A program made the translations under genes and the position numbers. From Cytobacillus depressus (lineage in GTDB: Bacteria; Bacillota; Bacilli; Bacillales; Cytobacillaceae), in assembly GCF_008923245.1 (NCBI RefSeq), contig NZ_WBOS01000001.1:620001-684000 (forward strand): DNA of 64,000 nt, written 5' to 3'. Positions 19,010 to 28,508 of the stretch are shown here, one piece after another (the first letter of the stretch is position 1; each line of letters begins with the position of its first letter). The notes beneath the pieces are model-generated. The model worked only from the letters and a program-made list of their open reading frames with translations, did not search any database and was not told where the DNA came from.

Positions 19010-19273
19010 TCTCTCAAATGCATTACTCGAACCGATCTAGTTGTTCTTCTGCCAAACAATCAAAAAGTAACTTCGTCAACTCATAAAGGACAGGAATTCG
19101 TATATGTGCTGGAGGGGACTCTTACATTAGTACACAATGATGAGGAGTACAACCTTGAATCAGGGGATAGTTTTCATATGGATTCAATGACTCCCCATAC
19201 TTGGTTCAACCATACAAATGAAGCAGTTAAACTTTTATATGTGTATTCTATTTCTTCTAATGTAATTCATTAA
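19010..19273 (+). pseudogene. C-terminal remnant of a cupin-domain transcription regulator
   Basis: The frame from 19010 to the TAA at 19271 encodes a clear cupin half-barrel: THKGQEFVYVLEGTLTLVH, then YNLESGDSFHMDSMTPHTWFN and ending LLYVYSISSNVIH. This is the pattern of the C-terminal cupin of HTH-cupin (XRE/SutR-like) regulators. No start codon, HTH domain or N-terminal cupin part is found upstream; stop codons interrupt all frames between 18670 and 19009. It may be the lost regulator of a neighbouring gene such as the MFS carrier (inference). Confidence 0.7.
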
Positions 19274-19351
19274 TGATAAGAGGAAAAGAGTTGTAAAAAT
19301 AGATTTTACTCGTAGGATACCGGGTTGGCCAATGGGTTCAGGGCGAAAATA

Positions 19352-19398
19352 AAATCACACTCATTTTACAGCTTATAGCAATAAAATGAGTGTGATTT
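19352..19398 (-). terminator. Intrinsic terminator of the first substrate-binding protein gene
   Basis: AAATCACACTCATTTTA, 13-base loop, TAAAATGAGTGTGATTT: a 17-bp perfect stem 28 bp past the stop of the gene at 19426, with a T-rich tail in the minus direction. Confidence 0.88.
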
Positions 19399-19425
19399 CT
19401 TAATATTATTAATTTCTAGAGGGTA

Positions 19426-21030
19426 TTATCTTTTTCCTACGTTCCAAAGAACGACTCCTTCAAATTGTTTAAATCCTTCTACATTATCATTATAAGTGTA
19501 TAAAATGTTCATATCACCAAATCGGATGTATGGTAATTGAGTTGTCCAAGTATGTTCTTGTAGCTCTTCCCAATATGGGAAAGCTTCAGCCGGTGTAGTT
19601 GATGTTCGAATTTTTGCTATTAAATCCGCCGTTTTTGCGTCGTCATTCCAACCACTAAATGTAGGATCAAAAATCAAATGTTGCGTCGGATCTGTTACAG
19701 TAGAGAATCCGGTTGTAAATGCATCATACGATGAAGGTTCGGTATAAAGTTGCATTAATGTTGGCCAGTCCACAACATCCAATTTTACTTTTACACCAAT
19801 TTTCTCAAGCTGAGCCTGCACTACAAGCGCAGAATTATACATGTATTCATAGTCACGAGTAGTCAAAATTTTGATTGCTTCTCCATTATAACCCGCTTCT
19901 TTAAACATCTTTTTCGCTAACTCTGGATTATTCGGGTTGTAATTTTCTTTTCCCGCATCTGTATACCAATCTGTTTGTTCTGGGAACATGATTCCAGGAG
20001 AAAGTCGATAAAATTCTGGACTTGTAAATGCTGCTAACATAATTTCATCATAGTCTAAGCCCATATTAAATGCTTGTCGCATTGCCGGATCTGATAAAGG
20101 TCCTTGTTTTTTATTAAAAACTATTACTGCCCCACTTGATAATGCAATTTCATTTTTTAAATTTTTTGTACTCTTAAGTTGATCGTAACTATCCACCGGC
20201 ATCATAATACCGATATCATATTGCTCTGTCGTCATACCTGCTACCCGAGTAGAGCTGTCACTTACAAAATTAATATACAGGTCATCAACAAGTGCCTCAC
20301 GCTTACCTGCTAGTCCATCTGGTGTACCTTCTGGTGATTGGTAATCTTCATTTTTTACATAATGAATATATTGATCTTGCTTCCATTCTACAAACTTAAA
20401 CGGTCCGGTACCAACATATTCTGTAATTCCAGTTTCAGGTGTGTTTTCAATAATTTCTTTCGGCATTATTCCACCAAATTGGTTTGTCGCACCCAATACG
20501 TGCAATGCACCTACTGATGGCTGTGGCAATGTTAACTGCACTGTGTAATCATCAAGAATTTCGAATTTCCCTTCACCAAGTGCATTTTTTGCCCTTCCAG
20601 CTTTTGCAACCCACCGCTCCAAAGATGCGACTACATCTTCAGCCTTCAATTCTTTTCCATTATGGAATTTAACACCTTTTCTTAAATAGAATTTATACAC
20701 CAAACCATCGTCACTTTGTTCAAATCTTTCTGCAAGCATTGGTTGAACTTCATATTTTGAGTTTAAGGTTACTAGTGTTTCAAAGATTGGTCTAGCAGCA
20801 TCTCTCGTTGCCGTTGCAGTACCCATATGAGGGTCTAATGAAGGTGGTTGTGTATTTAATGCAACATGTAATTCTCCACCTGTAAATTTAGATTCACCTT
20901 TAGGCTCCTCAGATTTTTTGGATTCATTAGATCCTTCGCTTTCTTCAGTAGACGAAGAGCTCGAACAACCAACAAGCAATAACGCAAAAATACCAAATAA
21001 TATAAAAAATCCCATTTGCCTTAATTTCAT
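19426..21030 (-). CDS. ABC transporter substrate-binding lipoprotein, family 5 (paralogue 1 of 6)
   Basis: Extracytoplasmic receptor of the oligopeptide/dipeptide/nickel class (SBP_bac_5), 534 residues. It is exported and lipidated: a hydrophobic signal with lipobox LLVGC (Cys at residue 22), then a Ser/Glu-rich linker. The mature domain has the family run TQPPSLDPHMGTATATRDAAR, KFYLRKGVKFHNGKELKAEDV and GTGPFKFVEWKQDQYIH. It shares the C-terminal GVVLWNV motif with five paralogues in this window. It is divergent from the M20 hydrolase at 21424 across a 390-bp control region. No permease or ATPase genes accompany it. The ligand is unknown; the partner suggests a peptide or acylated amino acid. 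Confidence 0.92.
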   Translation of the reverse strand: MKLRQMGFFILFGIFALLLVGCSSSSSTEESEGSNESKKSEEPKGESKFTGGELHVALNTQPPSLDPHMGTATATRDAARPIFETLVTLNSKYEVQPMLAERFEQSDDGLVYKFYLRKGVKFHNGKELKAEDVVASLERWVAKAGRAKNALGEGKFEILDDYTVQLTLPQPSVGALHVLGATNQFGGIMPKEIIENTPETGITEYVGTGPFKFVEWKQDQYIHYVKNEDYQSPEGTPDGLAGKREALVDDLYINFVSDSSTRVAGMTTEQYDIGIMMPVDSYDQLKSTKNLKNEIALSSGAVIVFNKKQGPLSDPAMRQAFNMGLDYDEIMLAAFTSPEFYRLSPGIMFPEQTDWYTDAGKENYNPNNPELAKKMFKEAGYNGEAIKILTTRDYEYMYNSALVVQAQLEKIGVKVKLDVVDWPTLMQLYTEPSSYDAFTTGFSTVTDPTQHLIFDPTFSGWNDDAKTADLIAKIRTSTTPAEAFPYWEELQEHTWTTQLPYIRFGDMNILYTYNDNVEGFKQFEGVVLWNVGKR

Positions 21031-21423
21031 GCTTTTTCCCCCTGAATTTTAATAGAACTAATCATCTTCTCTTACTCCCATTTTGACTTTCAACCCACTC
21101 TAAAATTTCCATGCAACATTAACTAAGGAAATTTATAGGAAGATATAAACTTACAATCACCTCTTTCAAGCACGAGAAAAACCTTGCAAATCTAGAAATC
21201 ATAAGATTATCTTTTAATAAATATAATATAATTGATTTTTCAGAATATAACAATGTTATTTTTAAGAATAGTTTAATTATTCATTCTCCCCTAGCGGAGG
21301 CTTCGAATTATTACATTTCTGTTTTTATTTTATTATTTACTGAATTTTTTAAATAGTATTTTTTAAAAATGCAAGGTAACATATAATAGTAAAGTAAACA
21401 AACATTCATTAGGAGTGAATAAA
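21031..21423. promoter_or_regulatory. Divergent control region between substrate-binding protein and M20 hydrolase
   Basis: AT-rich 393-bp gap that must hold both promoters. For the plus-strand gene a TATAAT-like box lies near 21382-21387 with a ribosome site AGGAG at 21411-21415. I found no sigma-54 consensus and no strong operator palindrome. Confidence 0.5.
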
Positions 21424-22872
21424 ATGAACCAGCTAGTGGAAAATACATCATTTGTTAAATCGTATCTTAAGAAGAACAAAGATCTATTTGAAGAAATTAG
21501 CAAATTCATTTGGCAACACCCAGAAACTAGATTTGAAGAACATGAGTCTGCTAACTATTTATCAAATACTTTAGAGCAGGAAGGTTTCCATGTTAAAAGG
21601 AATGTAGCCGGTATAAACACTGCGTTTGTTGGTACTTTTGGAGAGGGTGCTCCTTTTATCGGTTTTCTTGGTGAGTTTGATGCGTTGTCTGGACTTAGTC
21701 AAACAGCAAATTTAACAGAATACAAACCAATGGAAGTTGGTGGAAATGGACATGGTTGTGGTCATAACCTTCTAGGAACAGGTGCTTTATCTGCAGCATT
21801 TGCTGTTAAAGCATTTTTGGAAGATAATCATCTTCCTGGTACTGTTCAATTTTTCGGTTGTCCAGGAGAAGAAGGTGGGTCCGGAAAAACATTTATGGCA
21901 AGAGAAGGTGTATTCGATCATCTTGATATCGCATTAACTTGGCACCCGTCACCTTCGAACTCTATCATGAGCCTATCAACACTTGCAAACTACCAAATCT
22001 ATTTCCGTTTCAAAGGGATTTCATCTCATGCAGCAAATTCTCCACATCTAGGCCGCAGTGCCTTAGACGCAGTTGAATTGATGAACGTAGGAGTCAATTA
22101 CCTACGTGAGCACATCATTCCAGAAGCACGTATACATTATGCGGTAACAAATACAGGTGGGGTTTCCCCTAATGTCGTACAGGCGGATGCAGAAGTACTT
22201 TACTTAATTCGTGCACCCAAAGTGAATCAAGTTGAGGAGATTTATAAGCGTGTTTGCAAAATTGCAGAAGGGGCAGCAATGATGACAGAAACTAAATTGA
22301 CAATTGATTTTGATAAAGCTTGCTCTAATTACATACCAAACCGTGCACTTGAACAAATTCTTCACGAGAAACTGGTCGAGGCAGGCCCGGGGGAAGCTTC
22401 TGTAGCTGATAAAGCTTTTGCAAAAAAAATATGGCATTCCTTAACTGAAGGTGAACGTAGGAATTCTCTGGACTTATTAAAAGGATTTGGATACTCTGGA
22501 GACGGATCCGAATTTGAAGGGCAATTTCTAAATGAATCAATTTCCCCTTATGTACCATCTAATGAAATAAATGCAGGATCAACTGATGTCGGCGATGTCA
22601 GCTGGATTGTCCCAACGGCCCAATGTTCAGCAGCAACATCAGCACTTGGAACTGCTCTCCATTCATGGCAGATGACTACTCAAGGTATTACGCCGTTTGC
22701 GCACTCCGGAATGTTACGGGCGGGGGAAGCAATGGCGTTGACAGCTATTCATATTCTTGAACATCCAGATGCACTTGCTTTAATTAAAGATGAACATGAT
22801 AAAATGATCACGAAAAACCCATATGTTTGTCCAATACCGCATAGTGTAAAACCATCGGTACTTAAAAAGTAA
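21424..22872 (+). CDS. M20 family metallopeptidase, AbgB-like amidohydrolase
   Basis: Zinc exopeptidase-fold hydrolase (482 residues) of the M20 subgroup that includes AbgB, a subunit of p-aminobenzoyl-glutamate hydrolase, and related amide hydrolases. Seen: FIGFLGEFDALSGLSQ, GHGCGHNLLGTG (metal ligand His), GCPGEEGGSGKTFM (catalytic Glu pair), the ISSHAANSPHLGRSALDAVELMNVG dimerisation-domain stretch, GSTDVGDVSW and HSWQMT near the end. The frame opens with GTG at 21415, but ATG 21424 has AGGAG at 8 bp and is preferred. A decayed partial copy of its 3' part lies at 28750-28957. It likely cleaves an amide- or peptide-linked amino acid imported through the neighbouring receptor. Confidence 0.88.
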   Translation: MNQLVENTSFVKSYLKKNKDLFEEISKFIWQHPETRFEEHESANYLSNTLEQEGFHVKRNVAGINTAFVGTFGEGAPFIGFLGEFDALSGLSQTANLTEYKPMEVGGNGHGCGHNLLGTGALSAAFAVKAFLEDNHLPGTVQFFGCPGEEGGSGKTFMAREGVFDHLDIALTWHPSPSNSIMSLSTLANYQIYFRFKGISSHAANSPHLGRSALDAVELMNVGVNYLREHIIPEARIHYAVTNTGGVSPNVVQADAEVLYLIRAPKVNQVEEIYKRVCKIAEGAAMMTETKLTIDFDKACSNYIPNRALEQILHEKLVEAGPGEASVADKAFAKKIWHSLTEGERRNSLDLLKGFGYSGDGSEFEGQFLNESISPYVPSNEINAGSTDVGDVSWIVPTAQCSAATSALGTALHSWQMTTQGITPFAHSGMLRAGEAMALTAIHILEHPDALALIKDEHDKMITKNPYVCPIPHSVKPSVLKK

Positions 22873-22971
22873 CAGATATAGTATAGCAACGGTTCATAAA
22901 GAAAAAGAAGTTCATAGAACCCTTGATGCCTATGATAAAGTTTTATCAACGTTGTTTTAATTGGGAAAAAA

Positions 22972-23027
22972 AGAAGCTGTTCGTAAATCTAAAATTCAAA
23001 GTGAATTTCAGTTTATGGAACAGCTTC
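22972..23027 (+). terminator. Probable terminator of the M20 hydrolase gene
   Basis: GAAGCTGTTC ... GAACAGCTTC with an internal AAATTCA/TGAATTT pairing, followed by GATTTCTATTC. It lies between convergent genes and could also serve the minus-strand racemase gene. Confidence 0.6.
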
Positions 23028-23142
23028 GATTTCTATTCAACGCTCACGGGTAAAAAAATTATAGTGGCTTTATCTAAAGCTATAGATCTCGACTAAAAGC
23101 AAAAAAATAAGTTTTTTCTTAATTGCTTGCTTGCATAGATCT

Positions 23143-24255
23143 CTATCTACTATAAACTTTCGAATACAGTAAGTATTTATCAACGATGTCTTGGCGAAGG
23201 CTGTAGCCGATTCCTGGTTCTTTTGGGACGGCGACGATCCCTGGTTTGCTGAGGACAACTTCAGGTTCGATAATATCTTCCGCCCAGTATTTCTTAGAAG
23301 CTGAGGTATCCCCTGGAATTGTGAAATTGAATAGAGATGCAATGGCAATATTATGCGCCCGGCCGATTCCGGATTCGAGCATACCACCACACCAGACAGG
23401 AATTCCTTTCTCCTGACAAAGATCATGAATTTTTTTAGCCTGTGTTAAACCGCCAACACGTCCAATTTTAATATTAATAATCTTACAACTTCCAAGTTCA
23501 ATAGCTTTTCGAGCATCTTCTAATGAATGAATGCTTTCATCTAAACAAATTGGCGTTTCTAATTCACTTTGTAACTTGGCATGATCAACAATATCATCAT
23601 GAGCCAATGGCTGTTCGATCATGATTAGACCATACTGATCTAACCTTTTGAGTGTTTCTAGATCAGCTAGCGTGTAAGCAGAGTTAGCATCAGCCATAAG
23701 AGGGACATCATATCCAAATTGCTCACGAATGGCTTTAACCCTATCAACATCGACACCAGGTTTAATTTTTATTTTAATTTTTTTATAGCCTTCTGCTAGG
23801 AATCCTTCAACTTTCTTTAATAATCCATCAACCGTTGGCTCGATTCCAATGCTGACGCCAACCTCGATTTCTTCTTTTTCCCCTCCTAATGCTTCAGAGA
23901 GCGTAAGCCCTTTTTGCTTGGCATATAAATCCCAGATGGCGCTTTCAACCGCTGACTTGGCCATATTGTTTTTACGAATCCATGAAAAAATGTTAGAAAA
24001 GTCCTCTGGCGAATCTAGTTCTGTCTCTAATACCTTAGGAATAATAAATTGCTCTGCAACATGCCAAGCCGTGTCAATCGTTTCTTCATTATATACAGGT
24101 GAGTCCATCGCAACGCATTCTGCATAACCGACAAGCCCATCCCCATAAACACTAACTAGAATGAATTCCCGATCGGTTTCCGTTCCAAAACTAGTTTGAA
24201 ATGGGGAAAGAAGGGGCATCTTTAATCGTTCAAATTTCACTTTTTCAATTTTCAC
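23143..24255 (-). CDS. N-acylamino-acid racemase / o-succinylbenzoate synthase family (enolase superfamily), copy 1
   Basis: TIM-barrel enolase-superfamily protein (370 residues). Catalytic residues are all present: Lys163 in KIKIKPG, metal ligands Asp189 (MADANSAY), Glu214 (IEQPL) and Asp239 (CLDESI), and Lys263 (NIKIGRVGG). These numbers match those I know for Amycolatopsis N-acylamino-acid racemase. The family racemises N-succinyl/N-acyl amino acids and in some members also makes o-succinylbenzoate for menaquinone. No men genes are here and an M20 amidohydrolase gene ends 25 bp upstream, so racemase in D-amino-acid conversion is favoured. The start is a GTG with GGGAGG at good distance. 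It is a close paralogue of 25508-26620. Confidence 0.88.
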   Translation of the reverse strand: MKIEKVKFERLKMPLLSPFQTSFGTETDREFILVSVYGDGLVGYAECVAMDSPVYNEETIDTAWHVAEQFIIPKVLETELDSPEDFSNIFSWIRKNNMAKSAVESAIWDLYAKQKGLTLSEALGGEKEEIEVGVSIGIEPTVDGLLKKVEGFLAEGYKKIKIKIKPGVDVDRVKAIREQFGYDVPLMADANSAYTLADLETLKRLDQYGLIMIEQPLAHDDIVDHAKLQSELETPICLDESIHSLEDARKAIELGSCKIINIKIGRVGGLTQAKKIHDLCQEKGIPVWCGGMLESGIGRAHNIAIASLFNFTIPGDTSASKKYWAEDIIEPEVVLSKPGIVAVPKEPGIGYSLRQDIVDKYLLYSKVYSR

Positions 24256-24280
24256 TAATCGTTCCTCCCTACAATTTTAT

Positions 24281-25435
24281 TTATTCCACATGAAATCCGT
24301 TTTTTTGAAACGTAGTTAAGATGGCTCTTGTTAAAATCTCTATACCTGACAGTAAGGCTTCACGATCAAATGTCATTTTAGGATGGTGGAGTCCGGGTGT
24401 TAAACCACAGCCAAGTCCAAGCATCGTTGCCTTTACTTGCGGTCTTTTCACCGAATAAAAGTGAAAGTCTTCGCCGCCTGATGTAATACTCGGGGGAAGT
24501 AAATTTTCTTTCCCAAGCACTTGTGCGATTGATTCAGCCATAATAGCTTGGGCTTCTTCATTTACCTCTGCAGCAACAACATTGGATTCATATGAATAGG
24601 TAATTTCTACTTGATACAAGTTGGAAACACTAGAAATGATCTGTTCTACCTTCTCTTTTAGCTGATCCATCATTTGATTAGACTGTGCACGAAGGTCTAG
24701 ACTGAAGTTTGCTGATCCGGGAATAATGTTGGCATTTTCTCCACCAGCTAAAAATTTAGTCATTTTCACAGAATAAGGAACCAATGGGTCAAGGTGAATT
24801 CCTCTTAAATGATTGACTAATGCGGCTCCAACCTCAATCGCATTCACTCCAACATGCGGCCTGCCCCCATGTCCATCGTCTCCGATAATTTTGCCCTCTA
24901 TAAACCGTCCAGCACCGTGCACAATAGAGGGAGCTGCTTTGCCATTTTGTACTTCTGAATTAGGACGCAGATGAACTCCATATAAATAATCCACATGATC
25001 AATGACCTTTTTTTCTACCATAGTTAAGGCACCATTGCCTTTTTCTTCTGCTGGCTGAAAAATAAACTTTACTTTTCCCGGCAGCTTCACATTTCGTTTT
25101 TTTAATGCCATAAAAACACCTAAAGCTAAAGTCATATGGGCATCATGACCACAGGAATGATTTGCTTGCCAAGTTCCATCTACTTCTTGCCATAAAGCAT
25201 CCATATCGGCTCGGAGACCAACTGTTATTGGCCCCTCACCGATTTCAGCTACTATACCCGGACAATCATCAAAAGTTGTTACTAAATCTGCTCCGAGCTT
25301 GCGAAGCATATTGGCAATATATTGAGTCGTTTGGACTTCCTTCCAGCTCACTTCCGGATGTTGGTGAAGGTATTCGAAAATATCATAGATTTGAGATTTT
25401 AAGTCACTAACTTCCAATGTACCGTTCATAACCAC
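24281..25435 (-). CDS. M20D amidohydrolase (N-acyl-L-amino-acid hydrolase type)
   Basis: Zinc amidohydrolase of the aminoacylase/hippurate-hydrolase group, 384 residues. Seen: PEVSWKEVQTTQYI, GLRADMDAL, ANHSCGHDAHM (metal His, Asp), FIFQPAEEKGNGA (catalytic Glu), DGHGGRPHVGVNAIEVG and GGEDFHFYS. It lies between two racemase paralogues in one operon. In Geobacillus-type systems, N-succinylamino-acid racemase plus an L-desuccinylase converts D- to L-amino acids; that is the obvious model here. The start is GTG 25435 (ribosome site AAGGAGAGG, 4-7 nt spacing); an ATG two codons later is possible. Confidence 0.88.
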   Translation of the reverse strand: MVMNGTLEVSDLKSQIYDIFEYLHQHPEVSWKEVQTTQYIANMLRKLGADLVTTFDDCPGIVAEIGEGPITVGLRADMDALWQEVDGTWQANHSCGHDAHMTLALGVFMALKKRNVKLPGKVKFIFQPAEEKGNGALTMVEKKVIDHVDYLYGVHLRPNSEVQNGKAAPSIVHGAGRFIEGKIIGDDGHGGRPHVGVNAIEVGAALVNHLRGIHLDPLVPYSVKMTKFLAGGENANIIPGSANFSLDLRAQSNQMMDQLKEKVEQIISSVSNLYQVEITYSYESNVVAAEVNEEAQAIMAESIAQVLGKENLLPPSITSGGEDFHFYSVKRPQVKATMLGLGCGLTPGLHHPKMTFDREALLSGIEILTRAILTTFQKNGFHVE

Positions 25436-25507
25436 ATATCCTCTCCTTGTATTTCGCTAAGTCTCGTAGTGATATCTATCCGTTTTAAACAGCCATTTTG
25501 AGGAAAC

Positions 25508-26620
25508 CTACTTTGAAAAAGCCTCTGTCTCCACTGTATATCTATCTAATGCGGTTTGATTAATTTCATAGCCAAACCCTGGTTTTTTAGGCAATTCAAT
25601 ATTCCCCTCAGTATCCATTTCAATCTCGGGTCTAATGATATCTTCATCCCAGTAACGAGCAGATGGAGCTGTGTCCCCTGGAATCGTGAAGTTATCTAAG
25701 CTGGTAATTGCAAGATTATGAGCGCGGCCGATGCCGGATTCTAACATACCGCCACACCAGACAGGAATTTTTTTTTCTTTACAAAGGTTATGAATTCTTA
25801 TTGCTTCGGTAATGCCGCCCACTCGGCCGATTTTTATATTGATAATTTTACAACTGCCTAGTTCGATTGCTTTCCTAGCATCTTCTAGGGAATGAATGCT
25901 TTCATCGAGGCAGATTGGCGTTTGTATTGCCTTTTGCAGTGTAGCATGATCAATGATATCGTCATGGGCTAAAGGCTGTTCAATCATCATTAATCTAAGA
26001 CTATCCATCTGTTTAAATAGTTGGACATCCTTTAAGGTGTACGCCGAATTGGCATCTGCCATGATGGGAATATCGCCAAAGCGATCTCGAACGGCCTGCA
26101 GCATCTCGATATCCTTCCCTGGTTTGATTTTAATCTTTATTTTTTGAAAGCCTTCTTTAAGATACTTTCCTACTATTTCAACTAGTTCTTCCTTCGTCTC
26201 TTGTATCCCAATACTGACACCAACAGAAATCTTTTCTTTTTTTCCGCCAATGACCTCAGCGAGAGTCTTTCCTTGCTTTCTTGCATACAAATCCCAAATA
26301 GCTCCTTCTAAAGCAGATTTAGCCATCTGATGGCGACGCACCTGTTTAAACAGCTCATTTATCTCATCTGGGTGGGTAATTTCTTCTTTCTGTAAAAGAA
26401 TTGGAATGAGGAAATCCTTCATAATGTGCCATGCCGTTTGTACTGTTTCTTCATTATAATATGGGTTGGAGTTTACAACGCATTCTCCATAGCCGACATC
26501 GTTTCCATCCTGGACCTCTGTTATAATAAACTCGCGCTCCCTCTGTGTTCCGAAACTTGTCTGAAATGGAAATTTTAAATCCATTTTTAGTCTTCTTAAT
26601 ATGACTTTTTCAATTTTCAT
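25508..26620 (-). CDS. N-acylamino-acid racemase / o-succinylbenzoate synthase family (enolase superfamily), copy 2
   Basis: Second 370-residue paralogue. It has the same catalytic set: Lys164 in KIKIKPG, Asp189, Glu214, Asp239 and Lys263. A block of more than 30 residues around the third metal ligand and second lysine (about 234-269) is almost identical to copy 1, whereas the first 150 residues and the C-terminus differ clearly, so substrate specificity may differ. It is the first gene of the racemase-amidohydrolase-racemase operon. ATG 26620 is preceded by GGGAGGAC. The substrate-binding protein gene upstream ends 192 bp away with no obvious terminator between them. Confidence 0.87.
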   Translation of the reverse strand: MKIEKVILRRLKMDLKFPFQTSFGTQREREFIITEVQDGNDVGYGECVVNSNPYYNEETVQTAWHIMKDFLIPILLQKEEITHPDEINELFKQVRRHQMAKSALEGAIWDLYARKQGKTLAEVIGGKKEKISVGVSIGIQETKEELVEIVGKYLKEGFQKIKIKIKPGKDIEMLQAVRDRFGDIPIMADANSAYTLKDVQLFKQMDSLRLMMIEQPLAHDDIIDHATLQKAIQTPICLDESIHSLEDARKAIELGSCKIINIKIGRVGGITEAIRIHNLCKEKKIPVWCGGMLESGIGRAHNLAITSLDNFTIPGDTAPSARYWDEDIIRPEIEMDTEGNIELPKKPGFGYEINQTALDRYTVETEAFSK

Positions 26621-26812
26621 CTGAAAGTCCTCCCGTATTCATATAAATGGCATGCGATTACATGAAACACTGTGAATCTCTTCTCCCAATTAAACTACCT
26701 TTTTACAAATTTCAGTTGTGTGTGAATCCCGCATGAAGATTTCATCTAGTTTAGTGATTAAGCGTTGAAGGGATCACACTTTTAAGCGTAACCCCTACCA
26801 TTTTAAAAATTG

Positions 26813-28390
26813 TTACTCTTTCTCGATATTCCAAAGTATGATTCCTTGTAAGAAGCCCATGTCTTTGATATTTGAACGAGTTGTGGTAATAGTAGTCTTA
26901 TTTCCAAACTTAATCATTGGCAGATAGTTATAAAATTCCTCTTGGAGCTGTGCAAAATATTTCTTTGCTTCCTCTTGGGAAGTAGCGCCGCTGATTTTAT
27001 CTAGTAGCCCATCAATTTCTGGACTATTCGTCCAGCCTGGCCATTCATTTGCGGAATCTAAAAATACATATTTAGCTGGAATCGGCTCTGTTGGGAAACC
27101 TGTGACGAAAATATCATAAGCTGTTTCTTCAGTGCGTTTTTGGAGGACAGTAGGCCAGTCGTACACATCAAGCTTGACCTTCATTCCGATTTTTTCAAGC
27201 TGTTGTTGAACGACAACAGCGGCGTTGTAGTGGTCTGTATAATCCTTGCTGGTTAAAATAATGATATCTTCACCGTTATATCCGGCGTCTTTTAATAATT
27301 CCTTTGCTTTTTCCTGATCATGTTGGTTATATTGATCTTTACCAGCCTCACTGTACCATTCAACTTGGTCCTTGATCATAAGACCATGTTCTAATTCATA
27401 GAAATTTTCATTTGTAAACGAAGCCATTAAAATTTCCTCTTGGTTTAAGGCTGCGTTGACTGCTTGACGAGCCGTTACATCTTTAAAAAATCTAGCTTTC
27501 TTGTTAAAAACAATCCCATTAAATCCATTATGGTCTACATGATTTACTACGTCTTTATTTGCCTCTAATTGGTCTGCATTATCAAACGGAATTGCATTCG
27601 CCACATCGTATTCACCTGTTTGGATTCCTGCCAGTCTTGTAGAAGCATCCGTTACAAATTGGAAATAGATATCATTCAGAAAAGCTTCTTTTTTACCAGC
27701 TAAACCGCTACTCTCTGTATCAAGAGACTGATAATCCTCAAATTTTTCTAAATGAATATATTGATCTGCTTTCCATTCGACAAACTTATAAGGGCCGGTT
27801 CCAATAAATTCGGTTAACCCTTTCTCTTCCGTTGCTCCGTCATTTACTTCTTTCGGTGTGATAATTGCAGCTTGTCCCGGGTCGGCCAGCATAGCTAGTG
27901 CCGTTGAAAGACGCTCCGGCATTTCTAACACCACCGTGTTGTCACCACTTGCTGTGAATGTTGCGTTAGCAAAATAGGATTTTCCTAAAGGGGTAGTGTC
28001 CTTCCAGCGATTCATCGAGGCTACAACGTCTCCTACCGACATCTCATTGCCATTGTGGAATTTGATGCCTTTTCTTAAATCGAATGTGATCGTCTTTCCA
28101 TCTTCACTGACATCTAACGATTCAGCTAGCATTGGCTCCACTTCAAAGTTTTGGTTATAGGTAACTAGCGATTCAAAGATATGTCTCGTAATATCACGCG
28201 TTGCGACAGCTGTTGTTAACAGCGGGTCAAGAGTTGGTGGCTGAGCATTGTAGGCAACCTGAAGTTCTCCACCTGTCACCTTTTCTCCGCCTTCAGCTTC
28301 TTCATTTGTGCTCGTTTCATCTGCAGCAGAACAGCCGATGATCGAAAACGCTAGAACCAATACCACGAAAAATAAGCTTACTTTTTTCAT
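26813..28390 (-). CDS. ABC transporter substrate-binding lipoprotein, family 5 (paralogue 2 of 6)
   Basis: 525 residues; lipobox IIGC (Cys20) after a hydrophobic signal, Asp/Glu-rich linker, then GGELQVAYNAQPPTLDPLLTT, DLRKGIKFHNGNEM and TGPYKFVEWKADQYIH. It ends GIILWNIEKE. It lies upstream of the NSAR-M20-NSAR operon in the same orientation and is probably co-expressed, so the imported ligand may be an N-acyl or D-amino-acid-containing compound (inference). No permease or ATPase genes nearby. Possible operator repeats lie at 28466-28508. Confidence 0.92.
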   Translation of the reverse strand: MKKVSLFFVVLVLAFSIIGCSAADETSTNEEAEGGEKVTGGELQVAYNAQPPTLDPLLTTAVATRDITRHIFESLVTYNQNFEVEPMLAESLDVSEDGKTITFDLRKGIKFHNGNEMSVGDVVASMNRWKDTTPLGKSYFANATFTASGDNTVVLEMPERLSTALAMLADPGQAAIITPKEVNDGATEEKGLTEFIGTGPYKFVEWKADQYIHLEKFEDYQSLDTESSGLAGKKEAFLNDIYFQFVTDASTRLAGIQTGEYDVANAIPFDNADQLEANKDVVNHVDHNGFNGIVFNKKARFFKDVTARQAVNAALNQEEILMASFTNENFYELEHGLMIKDQVEWYSEAGKDQYNQHDQEKAKELLKDAGYNGEDIIILTSKDYTDHYNAAVVVQQQLEKIGMKVKLDVYDWPTVLQKRTEETAYDIFVTGFPTEPIPAKYVFLDSANEWPGWTNSPEIDGLLDKISGATSQEEAKKYFAQLQEEFYNYLPMIKFGNKTTITTTRSNIKDMGFLQGIILWNIEKE

Positions 28391-28465
28391 TTACAAATTC
28401 CCCCTAATAGATTTGCAACTCTTTTTCTTTCTCTTAAAAAGCATTCTCCGTGTATCATAGAATAC

Positions 28466-28508
28466 GAAGTTTATACTTCTTCTATTTTAATAGTGAAGCT
28501 TATACTTT
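28466..28508. promoter_or_regulatory. Paired near-palindromic sites upstream of the second substrate-binding protein
   Basis: GAAGTTTATACTTC (28466-28479) and GAAGCTTATACTTT (28495-28508), 29 bp apart start to start, lie 76-118 bp upstream of the start codon. A third related site, GAAGTTTGAACTTC, is at 28636-28649. They look like binding sites of one dimeric regulator. Confidence 0.5.

Noticed and set aside
23143-26620. Calling the two enolase-family genes menC (o-succinylbenzoate synthase)
   Set aside because: No other menaquinone genes nearby, and the M20 amidohydrolase between them fits racemase function better; the families overlap, so OSBS side activity remains possible.
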